DNA from: Mycolicibacterium sp.
Lineage (GTDB): Bacteria; Actinomycetota; Actinomycetes; Mycobacteriales; Mycobacteriaceae
NCBI RefSeq assembly: GCF_016462945.1
Contig: NZ_JAEMSG010000004.1
Coordinates: 1 to 64,000, forward strand
Length of the DNA: 64,000 bases
Direction: 5' to 3'
Part shown: piece by piece, positions 31,132 to 44,045 of the stretch
Layout: every line of letters starts with the position of its first letter
Position numbering within the stretch: position 1 is the stretch's first letter
The notes under the pieces: generated by a model
Databases searched by the model: none
What the model was told of the DNA's origin: nothing
The model's input: the letters and a program-made list of their open reading frames with translations, nothing else
Translations under genes and position numbers: made by a program

Positions 31132-32964
31132 TCAGGACAGCAGTCGGGCGATCACGCCGACCAGATCAGGGGAGTCGGAGGTGGCGATCTCCTGATAGCT
31201 GCCACCGGAAAGCTGGGTCACTGCCTCCCAGACGGGACGGTCTGGGTCACCGCCGAAGTCAATGACGTTGATCGTGACCGGACGGTTCGGGTCGGCAGCG
31301 GACTGGAGATAGTTCTGCAGGCCCGCTCCATCCAGGGTCTTGTCAGTGTGCGGCCCCTGGGTGATGACCAGAATCGAATTCGGTTGTCCCGGGCGGTAGT
31401 TCGCGAGCGCATCGGTGTAGGCGCGGGGCAGCGTCGTAAACGACACCGCGCCGCCACCGGTCGGTGTCAGCCCGTCGAGTAATCCGGTCAACGCTGCCGA
31501 ACGGGGCTGCCCGCCCACATCATCTGATAGCGGGCCGGTGGGCACCACGGGGCGACTGTCGGCGCCGTCGAACGTCCATAGTCCGACGACGGCGCCGGGC
31601 GGCAGAGCGCGGATGCGGTTGCTCAGGGCGGCAGCCACATTGGCCAGCCGAGGTCGGCCGCCTTCGTCACCGGTAAGGCCCTGGCCGAGGACCACGGTGG
31701 TCGTGGATGCTGCCGCCGGCGTGACCGCAGCCGCAATCGCGGCCCGCGTGGCATCGTCGGCCACCGGCAGGGTCGCGGCGAGGGCCGGGAATCCCACGAC
31801 GTCGTTGCCGGGCGGGGTTGTGCCCTGGGCCCGAAATCCGGCCTTCGCCAGTACGTCGAGTTGTTCGGGCTTGGCCATGAACCGGGCGAACTCGCTGGCG
31901 GCGCTCTGCTGCTCTTCGGACAGCCAGTCCCCGGCCAGTAGGACGGTGGGGAAGTCGGCGACGGCGACCGGGCCGGCGGGGATCCACTCCGCGACGGTGT
32001 TCTTGGCGTCCGGCAGCTCCGACGCCCGGCTGAACAGTTGTTGTTCGGTCAGCGCCACGGCATGAACCGCGGCCGCGGCCGGGTCTCCGGGCGCGATCAG
32101 TGCGTTGAAGGCCCCGGCGGCAGTGTTATCGGCAAGCCGAGGTTGTCCGCCCAGCAGCGCACTCACCGGTCCCAGTCCGGCGGTGGGGGGCGCATCGGGC
32201 GGTGCCGAAGACGTCGCGACGGCTTCGGCTGCCAGATAGGTGGCGTCGCTGGCGCCGTCGATCGGCAGGGCCAGCCGCAGGGAGCCCCATCCGGGCAGAT
32301 TCATGACGTCCAACGCGGCCGGGTTGGTCTGCAGCGGGGGCAGTGCCGCCCACGTCTGCTGACCCAGCGCCTCGGCGAGGGGCGGCCGAACTGCCAGCAC
32401 CACGGGCGAGGTGACCAGAGACCGGGCGTCGCTGACGATCTGCTTTCCGGCCAGTGCCTGCAGTCGCGCCGACGGAATTGAACTCGCGGGGATCCACAGT
32501 GCCGGACGCTCACCGAGTTCGGTCGGCCAGGTGCCGGCCAAGCCCTCGATGACGGCACGTGAATCAGACGGTGTGACAACAATATTGATGCACTTATCGC
32601 CAACCGGCGTTGCCTCGCCATTGTAGGTGTCCGCGAACGCCCTGACGTGGTCGGCGATTGCCGAGTCGGCGATAACCGCGACGGTCGCGGTGCCCTGCAT
32701 GCATTTCTGGGCTGCTTCCTGAGAGCGGCGCGACATCGCGTCGCCGAAGAAACGCCACAGGATCACCCCGCCGATCAGCACCACCACCGCAATCAGGGCC
32801 GCGATCACCCCGTTGCTCACCCCGCGACGGGTGGCGTCGCTCCGGCGGCGCCGGCCCTGCCAACCGCCACCTGAGCGCGGGATCCGGCCGCTGGAGTCGT
32901 CACCGGGGGATTCGGTGGGTTCGCCAAAGGATTCCCCGGGAGCGGGCATGCTGTGTCTGCCCAT
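31132..32964 (-). CDS. Membrane-anchored substrate-binding-like/VWA domain protein (Rv1836c-like)
   Basis: Single N-terminal TM; C-terminal VWA-like region; adjacent to glcB. Confidence 0.82.
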   Translation of the reverse strand: MGRHSMPAPGESFGEPTESPGDDSSGRIPRSGGGWQGRRRRSDATRRGVSNGVIAALIAVVVLIGGVILWRFFGDAMSRRSQEAAQKCMQGTATVAVIADSAIADHVRAFADTYNGEATPVGDKCINIVVTPSDSRAVIEGLAGTWPTELGERPALWIPASSIPSARLQALAGKQIVSDARSLVTSPVVLAVRPPLAEALGQQTWAALPPLQTNPAALDVMNLPGWGSLRLALPIDGASDATYLAAEAVATSSAPPDAPPTAGLGPVSALLGGQPRLADNTAAGAFNALIAPGDPAAAAVHAVALTEQQLFSRASELPDAKNTVAEWIPAGPVAVADFPTVLLAGDWLSEEQQSAASEFARFMAKPEQLDVLAKAGFRAQGTTPPGNDVVGFPALAATLPVADDATRAAIAAAVTPAAASTTTVVLGQGLTGDEGGRPRLANVAAALSNRIRALPPGAVVGLWTFDGADSRPVVPTGPLSDDVGGQPRSAALTGLLDGLTPTGGGAVSFTTLPRAYTDALANYRPGQPNSILVITQGPHTDKTLDGAGLQNYLQSAADPNRPVTINVIDFGGDPDRPVWEAVTQLSGGSYQEIATSDSPDLVGVIARLLS

Positions 32965-35166
32965 CTAGTGATCCCGGCTCTGGCCGTTGGCAGCCTTGTA
33001 CTCGCGGCGGCGCCGGTGCAGGATCGGCTCGGTATAGCCGTTGGGCTGCGTCGCCCCGGTGAGGACGAGTTCCTGGGCGGTCTGGAAGGCGATACTGCCC
33101 TCCGGGTCGAGCGCCATCGGACGGTAGTCCGGATCGTCGCTGTTCTGCTGGTCGACCACCGCTGCCATCCGCCGCAGACTCGACGTGACGTCGTCGGCGG
33201 TGATGACACCGTGTCGCAGCCAGTTGGCGAGCAGTTGACTGGAGATACGCAATGTGGCGCGATCTTCCATCAACGCGACATGTTGAATGTCGGGTACCTT
33301 CGAGCAGCCCACACCGGCGTCGATCCAGCGCACCACATAGCCGAGGATCGACTGGCAGTTGTTGTCGACCTCCTCGTGCAGCTCATCCGGTGACCAGCCC
33401 AACCCGCTCTGTGCAAGCGGGATGGTGAGCAATTGGTCGATGCTGGTGCGCTTCTTACCGGCCAGTTCCTTCTGCACCTGATAGACGTCCACGTAGTGGT
33501 AGTGCATGGCGTGCAGGGTGGCGGCTGTCGGCGAGGGCACCCAGGCCGTGGTGGCACCGGCCCGGGGCTGGCTGATCTTTTGTTCCACCATGTCGGCCAT
33601 CAGGTCGGTCATCGCCCACATACCCTTGCCGATCTGTGCGCGGCCGGAGAAACCGGCGGCCAGACCGACGTCGACGTTGCGGTCCTCGTAGGCCAGGATC
33701 CAGGGCTGGGTCTTCATTGCGCCCTTGCGGATCATCGGGCCGGCTTCCATCGAGGTGTGGATCTCATCCCCGGTGCGGTCAAGGAATCCGGTGTTGATGA
33801 ACGCGATCCGATCGGCGGCGGCTTTCACACACGCCTTGAGGTTGGCCGAGGTGCGGCGCTCCTCATCCATGACTCCGACCTTGATGGTGTTGGCCGGCAG
33901 ACCCAGCACATCCTCGACGCGGCTGAACAACTCGCCGGTGAATGCGACTTCCTCCGGCCCGTGCATCTTGGGCTTGACGATGTAGATCGAGCCGGTGCGG
34001 CTGTTCTGATGCGGCCCGTTGCCACCACCGCTGTGGAGTCCGTGCATGGCGATCAGGCTGGTGAACAATGCGTCCTGAATACCCTCGGGGACCTCCCTGC
34101 CCTCGGCGTCCACGATGGCGTCATTGGTCATCAGATGCCCGACATTGCGCACGAACAACAGGCTGCGGCCGTGAAGAGTGAATTCGGTTCCTTCCGGTCC
34201 GACGTAGACACGGTCGCCGGTCAGCACCCGGGTGAAGGTCTTGCCGCCCTTGCTCACTGACTCGGCAAGGTCGCCCCTGTTGAGCCCCAACCAGTTTCGG
34301 TACCCCAGCACCTTGTCATCGGCGTCGACAGCGGTAACCGAGTCCTCGAAGTCCATGATCGTCGTGATCGCGGACTCCAGGACCACATCCTTGACACCGG
34401 CCGGATCGGTCGACCCGATCACCAGGTCACGGTCGATCTGGATCTCGATGTGCAGACCGTGGTTGACCAGAAGTACAGAGGTGGGCGTGGCCGGGTCGCC
34501 GAGGTACCCGGCAAACTGCGCGGGGTCTGCCAGCCCGGTGACGTCTCCGCCGGTGAGAGCTACCTCGATCTCACCATCTGAGATCAGGAACCGGGTGACG
34601 TCGCAGTAGCTGCCCGAACTCAGTGGGACCACGTCGTCGAGGAACCGCTTGGCGTAGGCGATGACCTTATCGCCACGAATGGCGTTGTAGCTGGAACCTG
34701 GCTCCGCTCCGCCGTCGGCGCTGATGACATCGGTGCCGTAGAGGGCGTCGTACAGCGATCCCCAGCGCGCATTGGCGGCGTTGAGCGCAAAGCGCGCATT
34801 GAGAATGGGCACCACTAGCTGGGGGCCCGCGGTGGAGGTGATCTCAGCGTCGACGCCCGAGGTCGAGATGGTGAAGTCGGCGGGCTCAGGGAGCAGGTAT
34901 CCGATATCGGTCAGAAACTGTCGGTACTCGACCTCATCGATACCGCCGATGACGCGCTGTCGGTGCCACTTGTCAATCTCCAACTGTAGTTCCTCGCGGC
35001 GGGCCAGTAAGTATTCGTTGCGGGGTGTGAGGTCGGTGACCACCTTGTCGACGCCTGACCAGAAGCTATCCGGGTCGATACCGGTGCCGGGCAAGGCTTC
35101 GTCGGTGATGAAGTCGTACAGCGTCCGTGCCACGCGCACATTGCCTACTGCAACCCGATCAGTCAT
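32965..35166 (-). CDS. glcB: Malate synthase G
   Basis: [18 protein letters not shown]...; [41 protein letters not shown]. Confidence 0.96.
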   Translation of the reverse strand: MTDRVAVGNVRVARTLYDFITDEALPGTGIDPDSFWSGVDKVVTDLTPRNEYLLARREELQLEIDKWHRQRVIGGIDEVEYRQFLTDIGYLLPEPADFTISTSGVDAEITSTAGPQLVVPILNARFALNAANARWGSLYDALYGTDVISADGGAEPGSSYNAIRGDKVIAYAKRFLDDVVPLSSGSYCDVTRFLISDGEIEVALTGGDVTGLADPAQFAGYLGDPATPTSVLLVNHGLHIEIQIDRDLVIGSTDPAGVKDVVLESAITTIMDFEDSVTAVDADDKVLGYRNWLGLNRGDLAESVSKGGKTFTRVLTGDRVYVGPEGTEFTLHGRSLLFVRNVGHLMTNDAIVDAEGREVPEGIQDALFTSLIAMHGLHSGGGNGPHQNSRTGSIYIVKPKMHGPEEVAFTGELFSRVEDVLGLPANTIKVGVMDEERRTSANLKACVKAAADRIAFINTGFLDRTGDEIHTSMEAGPMIRKGAMKTQPWILAYEDRNVDVGLAAGFSGRAQIGKGMWAMTDLMADMVEQKISQPRAGATTAWVPSPTAATLHAMHYHYVDVYQVQKELAGKKRTSIDQLLTIPLAQSGLGWSPDELHEEVDNNCQSILGYVVRWIDAGVGCSKVPDIQHVALMEDRATLRISSQLLANWLRHGVITADDVTSSLRRMAAVVDQQNSDDPDYRPMALDPEGSIAFQTAQELVLTGATQPNGYTEPILHRRRREYKAANGQSRDH

Positions 35167-35196
35167 GTTTCCTCCCTGAGGGACAGTCACCTGAGC

Positions 35197-36246
35197 CTAT
35201 CCGTGCATCCCATCGCGCACCGTTCCCACCACATCTTCGACGAGGTCTTGCAGCGCGAGCAATCCGGACACCGTGTCGTCGGCACCGGTCAGCAGCGCCA
35301 GGTGGCTATTGCTCTGCCGCAGCCGCGAGAGCGCATCGGGCAGCGGCATGGCGGCCGGCAACCGCGGCAGATAACGCACCACCGAGGCGCTGACCACCGC
35401 ACCCGGCAGGTCGATGAGGTCGAGGATGTCCTTGATATGCACGAAGCCGATGAACTCACCCGCCCCGTCGACCACCGGGAAGCGCGAATACCCGGTTTCC
35501 GCCAGTGCCTGTTCGATCGCCGCCACGCTGGGCCCGGTGCCGGCGGCCGCGACCGGAACGGTGCGGATTCCGGTCAGTGGAACCCCGACATCACCGGCGA
35601 CCCGATTGCGGATCTGTAGCGCGCGAGACAGCCGCATATGTTCCTCGGGATCCAGCAGTCCCTCGGATCGCGATTCGGCGATCATCTCGGCCAACTCCAC
35701 CATCGATACGGTGTTCTCCAGCTCGGTCTTGGGTTCCACGCCCAGCGCCCGCACGATCAGCTTCGCGGACCAGTCGTAGACAGCGATGACCGGCCGGGTT
35801 GCCTTGACCCACAACAGGTATGGCGGTACTAGCAACATCGCGGCTTTTTCGGGTCCGGCCAGCGCGATATTCTTGGGCACCATTTCGCCCAGCAGGACAT
35901 GCAGAATGACCACAATCGTGATCGCCACGATGAACGAGACCGTGTGCAACAGTGCCTCGGAGACGCCGAACAGGTCGAACACCGGCGCGAGTAGATGCGC
36001 CACCGCGGGTTCACCGACCCGGCCGAGAACGATCGACCCGACGGTGATGCCCAATTGTGCGCCGGCCAGCATCACCGAGAGATTCTCGCCCGCGCGGATG
36101 ACCGCCACGGCGCTGCGTTTGCCTTGCTCTGCCAACGCCTCCAGTCGGTCGCGGCGGGCGGAGATCAGGGCGAATTCGGCGGCGACGAAGAACGCGTTGG
36201 CTGCGATCAGCAGCACCGTGAGCAGGATCGCGAAGAGATCACCCAT
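35197..36246 (-). CDS. CNNM/CorC-HlyC-like transporter with CBS domains (Rv1841c-like)
   Basis: DUF21 TM domain plus CBS pair (SRFPVVDGAGEFIGFVHIKDILD). Confidence 0.9.
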   Translation of the reverse strand: MGDLFAILLTVLLIAANAFFVAAEFALISARRDRLEALAEQGKRSAVAVIRAGENLSVMLAGAQLGITVGSIVLGRVGEPAVAHLLAPVFDLFGVSEALLHTVSFIVAITIVVILHVLLGEMVPKNIALAGPEKAAMLLVPPYLLWVKATRPVIAVYDWSAKLIVRALGVEPKTELENTVSMVELAEMIAESRSEGLLDPEEHMRLSRALQIRNRVAGDVGVPLTGIRTVPVAAAGTGPSVAAIEQALAETGYSRFPVVDGAGEFIGFVHIKDILDLIDLPGAVVSASVVRYLPRLPAAMPLPDALSRLRQSNSHLALLTGADDTVSGLLALQDLVEDVVGTVRDGMHG

Positions 36247-37622
36247 CAGGGCAGCCCCCGGGTTTCGTCAGGCCCCGCATCGTCGTGCCGGACGATCTTG
36301 ACGAGGTCGATCAGATCGATGCGCCGACCGTCCATCCGGGCTACCGATGCTCGCCACCGAGGCGGACGATCCGCCGGCGCGTCGGGATCGAAGGCGGTGA
36401 GTTCCACCGATTCACCCTCGGTGGGGATATGTCCGAGAACAGCCATAACCAGCCCGCCTATTGTCTCGTAATCCCCCTCAGGTGCGCGGAACTCGGTCTG
36501 CTCTGCGATTTCGTCAATGCGCAACAGGCCCGACACCCGATGTCCGCCAAGGATTGTCACGACATCGGGACTCGACTGATCATGCTCGTCGCGGATATCG
36601 CCAACGATTTCCTCGATCAGATCCTCGACCGTCACCATCCCGGCGATGCCGCCGTATTCATCGGCCACCAGAGCCGTCTGCAGTTCGCTGGCCCGGATCT
36701 GCTCCATGAGGGAATCGCCGTCCAGTGTCGAGGGAACGACCGGCACAGGCTGAACCAGCCTGTCGAGTCTGGTGCTGATCCGCTTCGCGTGGGGTATCTC
36801 GAAGACCTGCTTGAGATGAACGACCCCGATGGTCTCGTCGAGATCGCCCTTGGTGACCGGGAATCGGGAGTGGCCGGTCTGGCGGACCATGGCCAACAGG
36901 TCGGCCACGGTGTCGTCGGCCTCCAGCGCCTGAATCTTGGATCGGGGTGTCATAAACTCCTCGGCGATACGTGCGCCGAACTGCAGCGAGCGGTCCACCA
37001 GGTTTGCGGTCGCCTGATCCAGCGAACCCTGCTTGGCCGAGGTCCGCACCAGCGACACCAGTTCCTGCGGTGAACGCGCGGAACTCAATACGTCAGCCGG
37101 CTCGATACCGAGGCGTCTGAGTACCCGGTTCGCGGTGCTGTTGGTCAACCGGATCAGAGGTGTGATGGCGGCCGAGAACAGCACCTGCGGGCCGGAGACT
37201 AGCCGTGCGATCGGTAGCGGCACTGCCACGGCGAGATACTGCGCGACCAGCTCGCCGAAGATCATCGATACCGATGTCGCGATGAACAGCGACAGGATCA
37301 ACGCGACACCGCCAACCCAGTGGGCTGGCACCTCGGCGGCGGCCAGCGCCGGTGCCAGCAGCCGCGCGATCACCGGCTCAGCCAGATAGCCGGTAGCCAG
37401 CGTGGTGATCGATATGCCGATCTGGGCACCGGACAGCTGGAACGACAATGTGCGGTGCGCGCGCTGAACCATCTTGTCCCGCCTGCCGCCGGTGCGGGCG
37501 TTGGCATCGACGGTGCTGCGCTCGAGCGCGGTCAGGGAGAACTCAGCCGCCACGAACACCGCGGTACCGAGTGTCAGCAGCGCAAAGGCGAGCAAGCTCA
37601 GACCTACCGAGACGACGCTCAC
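36246..37622 (-). CDS. CNNM/CorC-HlyC-like transporter with CBS and CorC-HlyC domains (Rv1842c-like)
   Basis: DUF21 + CBS ([23 protein letters not shown]) + [17 protein letters not shown]-terminal domain. Confidence 0.9.
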   Translation of the reverse strand: MSVVSVGLSLLAFALLTLGTAVFVAAEFSLTALERSTVDANARTGGRRDKMVQRAHRTLSFQLSGAQIGISITTLATGYLAEPVIARLLAPALAAAEVPAHWVGGVALILSLFIATSVSMIFGELVAQYLAVAVPLPIARLVSGPQVLFSAAITPLIRLTNSTANRVLRRLGIEPADVLSSARSPQELVSLVRTSAKQGSLDQATANLVDRSLQFGARIAEEFMTPRSKIQALEADDTVADLLAMVRQTGHSRFPVTKGDLDETIGVVHLKQVFEIPHAKRISTRLDRLVQPVPVVPSTLDGDSLMEQIRASELQTALVADEYGGIAGMVTVEDLIEEIVGDIRDEHDQSSPDVVTILGGHRVSGLLRIDEIAEQTEFRAPEGDYETIGGLVMAVLGHIPTEGESVELTAFDPDAPADRPPRWRASVARMDGRRIDLIDLVKIVRHDDAGPDETRGLP

Positions 37623-37833
37623 CGCAGCCGCCGCAGATGATCGCCGGGCCCCGAGCCCGGCTGACTAGTGGAGGGCTCGGCGTCGGAGGCTTCGGTGCCC
37701 GCCGGCTGCTCGGAACACTCCGGCTTTTCGGAATATGCAGGACCGGAAGCCACGAGTGGGTCCTGCGGCACTGAGGTTCCTTTCGGATCGGCGAACACGA
37801 TTGATATTAGCTGCTAAACGGTGCCGGGCAGGT

Positions 37834-40726
<2,893 letters not shown>

Positions 40727-40737
40727 CAGGGGGCCTT

Positions 40738-41694
40738 TCAGATCAGGAAGAGCCGACGGAGCTCAGTGAGCCACGGGATAGCGACGGCGAGAGTCGGTAC
40801 CACCAGCACCGCCGCAGCGGCAAGGTAGGCAGCCAGCGATAGCGCCAGGCTGTTCGGTGGGCCGGACAGCCTGCGTACCCGGAGCACTGTTGTCGCACCA
40901 CCTGCGGCCATCGCGCCTGCCGGGGTTCGGGCGGTGGCGCAGGCAACCAGCGCACGCGCCAACGGCGTTGGACCGGCAGCGCGCACCGCGGCGTCGTCGG
41001 CCAGGAGTTCGACCAGTAGCCGGACGGCATCCAGAGCGCTGCCGCTGCGCACGAAACGTGGGAACGCGGTATGCACCGCGATGAACGCCTCCAGCACCAG
41101 ATCATGTCGTGCGCGCAGGTGCGCCCGCTCGTGGCGCAGTATCGCGGCCAACTCGGGTTTGGTCAGCGCCGCTAACGTGCCCTCGCTGAGCACGACCCGG
41201 CTGCGTATTCCGGGCAGGCAGTAGGCCAGGTGCTCGCGGACCTGAAGCACCCGCGCACCGCCCAATTCCTGGTGTCGCTCGCCGAGCAGGTCGACCATCA
41301 TCCGGTGATGTGCTCGGCGGCGTCGGGTTTCGATCGCCACCTTCGACACGGCGACGATCAGTCGGGCACCGATCAGCAACGTCAGCGCGAAGACGCCGAC
41401 CGAGCACAGCCACGCCGGCCAGCCCAGGGCGTCGATCTCGTCGGCGATACTGGAGGTGGGCCGACCGTCGGGACCGGGGACGAAGATCCGGCTGGCGAGT
41501 GCTAAACCGGCGCTGAATGCCGACAGCACCGCCGCAGCCGCGACCGCCTGCCACAGGACGATTGCCGCGCGCGGAGCCCGCATCGGCCACGACGCCCGCG
41601 CCAGCAGCGCAGGGACGGGCCCGGTGAGAGCAAACGCGAGAATTGTGAAGGCCAGCGCGGACACGACAACAGTGTTCCCCAGGGCGTAGGACAA
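40738..41694 (-). CDS. M56 family (BlaR/HtpX-like) zinc metallopeptidase
   Basis: ILRHERAHLRARHD HExxH motif in multi-TM protein, next to BlaI regulator. Confidence 0.88.
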   Translation of the reverse strand: MSYALGNTVVVSALAFTILAFALTGPVPALLARASWPMRAPRAAIVLWQAVAAAAVLSAFSAGLALASRIFVPGPDGRPTSSIADEIDALGWPAWLCSVGVFALTLLIGARLIVAVSKVAIETRRRRAHHRMMVDLLGERHQELGGARVLQVREHLAYCLPGIRSRVVLSEGTLAALTKPELAAILRHERAHLRARHDLVLEAFIAVHTAFPRFVRSGSALDAVRLLVELLADDAAVRAAGPTPLARALVACATARTPAGAMAAGGATTVLRVRRLSGPPNSLALSLAAYLAAAAVLVVPTLAVAIPWLTELRRLFLI

Positions 41695-41706
41695 CCGCCA
41701 GCGGGT

Positions 41707-42108
41707 CTAGACCTGGACGTGCCCGCAGTGGTGTTTGGCCTCCAGATCGGCCAGCGCACGGCGCAACGCATCGGCTTCCTCGGCCCCGACGCGCTCGACG
41801 AAGTTCATCAGAGCGGCCCGTCGGTCTGATGAATCCGCGGCCTGGTCCAGAGCATCCACCATCAGACCCGCCACCAGTTCGTCGCGGCCGTGCCTGGCGG
41901 CGTACTGGTGGGCGCGGTCGTCGCGTATCTGGATAACCAGGCCTTTACGGGCAAGGCGCTGCAAAACCGTCATCACGGTGGTGTAGGCCAGATCACGGTG
42001 GAGGGAAATCCCATTGTGCACCTGGCGCACGGTTTGTGGCTCAGCTGAGGCCCACAGGTGATCCATCACGGCGCGTTCCAGAGTGCCGAGACCCGTCAGT
42101 TTCGCCAT
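41707..42108 (-). CDS. blaI: BlaI/MecI/CopY family repressor
   Basis: GTLERAVMDHLWASAEPQTVRQVH...AYTTVMTVLQRLARKGLV winged helix. Confidence 0.93.
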   Translation of the reverse strand: MAKLTGLGTLERAVMDHLWASAEPQTVRQVHNGISLHRDLAYTTVMTVLQRLARKGLVIQIRDDRAHQYAARHGRDELVAGLMVDALDQAADSSDRRAALMNFVERVGAEEADALRRALADLEAKHHCGHVQV

Positions 42109-42165
42109 CGAAGTTCACCCCACAAACATTTACCGTTCACCTGGATGTCAACAGCGTACCCGGTG

Positions 42166-42184
42166 TTACTACCGGACGTCGTAA
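42166..42184. promoter_or_regulatory. Candidate BlaI operator
   Basis: TTACTAC-cggac-GTCGTAA imperfect dyad in the divergent blaI/thioesterase intergenic region. Confidence 0.5.
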
Positions 42185-42236
42185 TGGCCGCACCCCGGGA
42201 GGGCTGACGGCGTGGTCGGCGTGTAGACACACATCC

Positions 42237-42653
42237 GTGGAATCTGAAGCCGATCGAGTTCCGGACGAATTCTCCGCACCGTACGACGCGACCCTCGGAT
42301 TGGTCTACACCGCCGTCACCCCAGACGGGCTCAAAGCTCAGCTGGAGGTCACGCCCCACCTGCTGCAGCCGATGGGGATCGTGCATGGCGGCGTCTGGTG
42401 CTCGATGGTCGAGTCCATGGCCAGCGTCTCGGCGTATGTGTGGCTCAAGGACAACGGCGGCGGCAATGTGGTGGGCGTCAACAACAACACCGACTTCCTG
42501 CGCGCCATCACCGAGGGCACCGCGTACGGGGTGTCCGAGCCCGTACACCGCGGCCGGCGACAGCAGTTGTGGCTGGTGACCATTCGCGATGACGAACAGC
42601 GGCTGATCGCCCGCGGTCAGGTGCGGCTACAGAACCTGGAAGAGCAGCGGTAA
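42237..42653 (+). CDS. PaaI-family acyl-CoA thioesterase (Rv1847-like)
   Basis: Hotdog motif QPMGIVHGGVWCSMVESMAS; GTG start. Confidence 0.9.
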   Translation: MESEADRVPDEFSAPYDATLGLVYTAVTPDGLKAQLEVTPHLLQPMGIVHGGVWCSMVESMASVSAYVWLKDNGGGNVVGVNNNTDFLRAITEGTAYGVSEPVHRGRRQQLWLVTIRDDEQRLIARGQVRLQNLEEQR

Positions 42654-42658
42654 TGCCG

Positions 42659-44017
42659 TTATCGGTAGCGACCTGCCAGCTGCAAAACCAGTTGGGCGCC
42701 GCCAAGGGAGCTCGCGGCCAAATGCGCTGTGCCGCCGTGTAATTCGGCCTGCTGTGCCACGAGCGCCAGTCCCAGTCCGGAACCGGAGCGTGATGCCGTC
42801 GATCCGCGGGAGAACCTCTCGAAGACGGCGGCACGTTCCTCTTCTGGCACACCGCTTCCGTTATCGTCGACGGTGACCATCACGCCGGCCGCCGAACTCG
42901 CGACAGCGAGCCGGACTTCGGTGGCGCTGCCGTGTTTGACAGCGTTGGCGATGGCGTTGTCGATGACCAACCGTAATCCGACGGGCAATCCCACCATGAG
43001 AACCGCGGGCGAGGGCACGAGGGAAATCCGGAGACTCGGATATGTGCGCTCGGCGTCATGGGCGGCACGATCAAGCAGTTCGGTGATGTCGAAGGGAACG
43101 AAATCGTCGGCTGTGGTCAGCTCACCCTGGGCCAGGCGCTCCAACGCGGTCAGAGTGGCCTCGATCCTGCTCTGGGTGCGGATCACATCACCGATGACCT
43201 CCTGACGTTGCTCGTCGCCCAGTTCGAGGGTGGAGAGCACTTCGAGGTTGGTGCGCATCGCGGTCAGCGGCGTGCGCAGTTCGTGAGAGGCGACTGCGGC
43301 GAAGTCACGCGCCGATTCCAGAGCGGCCCTGGTTCGTCCCTGCTCGTCGCCGATACGGGCGAGCATGCCCTCCACCGCGTCGCCGATCTCCACCGCCTCT
43401 CGAACCCCGCGGACTTGCACCTCCTCGGGTTTGGACTGTGCATTGATGGCACGAGCCTGCTGCGCCAGAAGCCGGAACGGGTCGATCATGATCAGCGAGA
43501 AGAACCACCCGACCACCACGGTTCCGGCGATCACGCCCGCGCAGATGAGCAGCACCCGCAGGTGCAATTCGCTTATCCTGCGCTGGGTTTCGGCCAGTGG
43601 CGCGCCCAACGCGATCGATGCACCGCCCACGGTGAAAGTACGGACCCGATACTCGACCCCGGCGATTTCGGTGTTGGCGTAGCCGTCGGCCAGTTTCGGC
43701 AGCACGACACTGTTGGGCACTGACATCGCCATCGAGCCCACGCGTACGGTGCGAACGAGGTTGCCGTCCGGGCTGGGCGTGCCGGGGGCGGGCGGGCCGG
43801 ACAGCAGGGTGCTGAAGTCGCCGAGGCTGCTCACCGAGTCCAAGCGACGGTCCAGTTGGCTGTACTGGTCATTGGTGACGCCCACCCACACCCAGACGCC
43901 AAGGGTGAGCACGAGGGCCACCACGGCCAGCGCGGCAACGATCACAATGGACCGCAGCGACAGCAGCCTGTTCGGCAGGCGCTGCAGCAGCCGGTAGACC
44001 AGTTCGTCGGGTTTCAC
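42659..44017 (-). CDS. PrrB-like HAMP sensor histidine kinase
   Basis: FAAVASHELRTPLTAMRTNLEVLSTLELGDEQR H box; N/G boxes VIDNAIANAVKHG, SGSGLGLALV; closely resembles recalled PrrB. Confidence 0.9.
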   Translation of the reverse strand: MKPDELVYRLLQRLPNRLLSLRSIVIVAALAVVALVLTLGVWVWVGVTNDQYSQLDRRLDSVSSLGDFSTLLSGPPAPGTPSPDGNLVRTVRVGSMAMSVPNSVVLPKLADGYANTEIAGVEYRVRTFTVGGASIALGAPLAETQRRISELHLRVLLICAGVIAGTVVVGWFFSLIMIDPFRLLAQQARAINAQSKPEEVQVRGVREAVEIGDAVEGMLARIGDEQGRTRAALESARDFAAVASHELRTPLTAMRTNLEVLSTLELGDEQRQEVIGDVIRTQSRIEATLTALERLAQGELTTADDFVPFDITELLDRAAHDAERTYPSLRISLVPSPAVLMVGLPVGLRLVIDNAIANAVKHGSATEVRLAVASSAAGVMVTVDDNGSGVPEEERAAVFERFSRGSTASRSGSGLGLALVAQQAELHGGTAHLAASSLGGAQLVLQLAGRYR

Positions 44018-44045
44018 CACCACGGTTGGCCGCCCCCTGTTCCGG

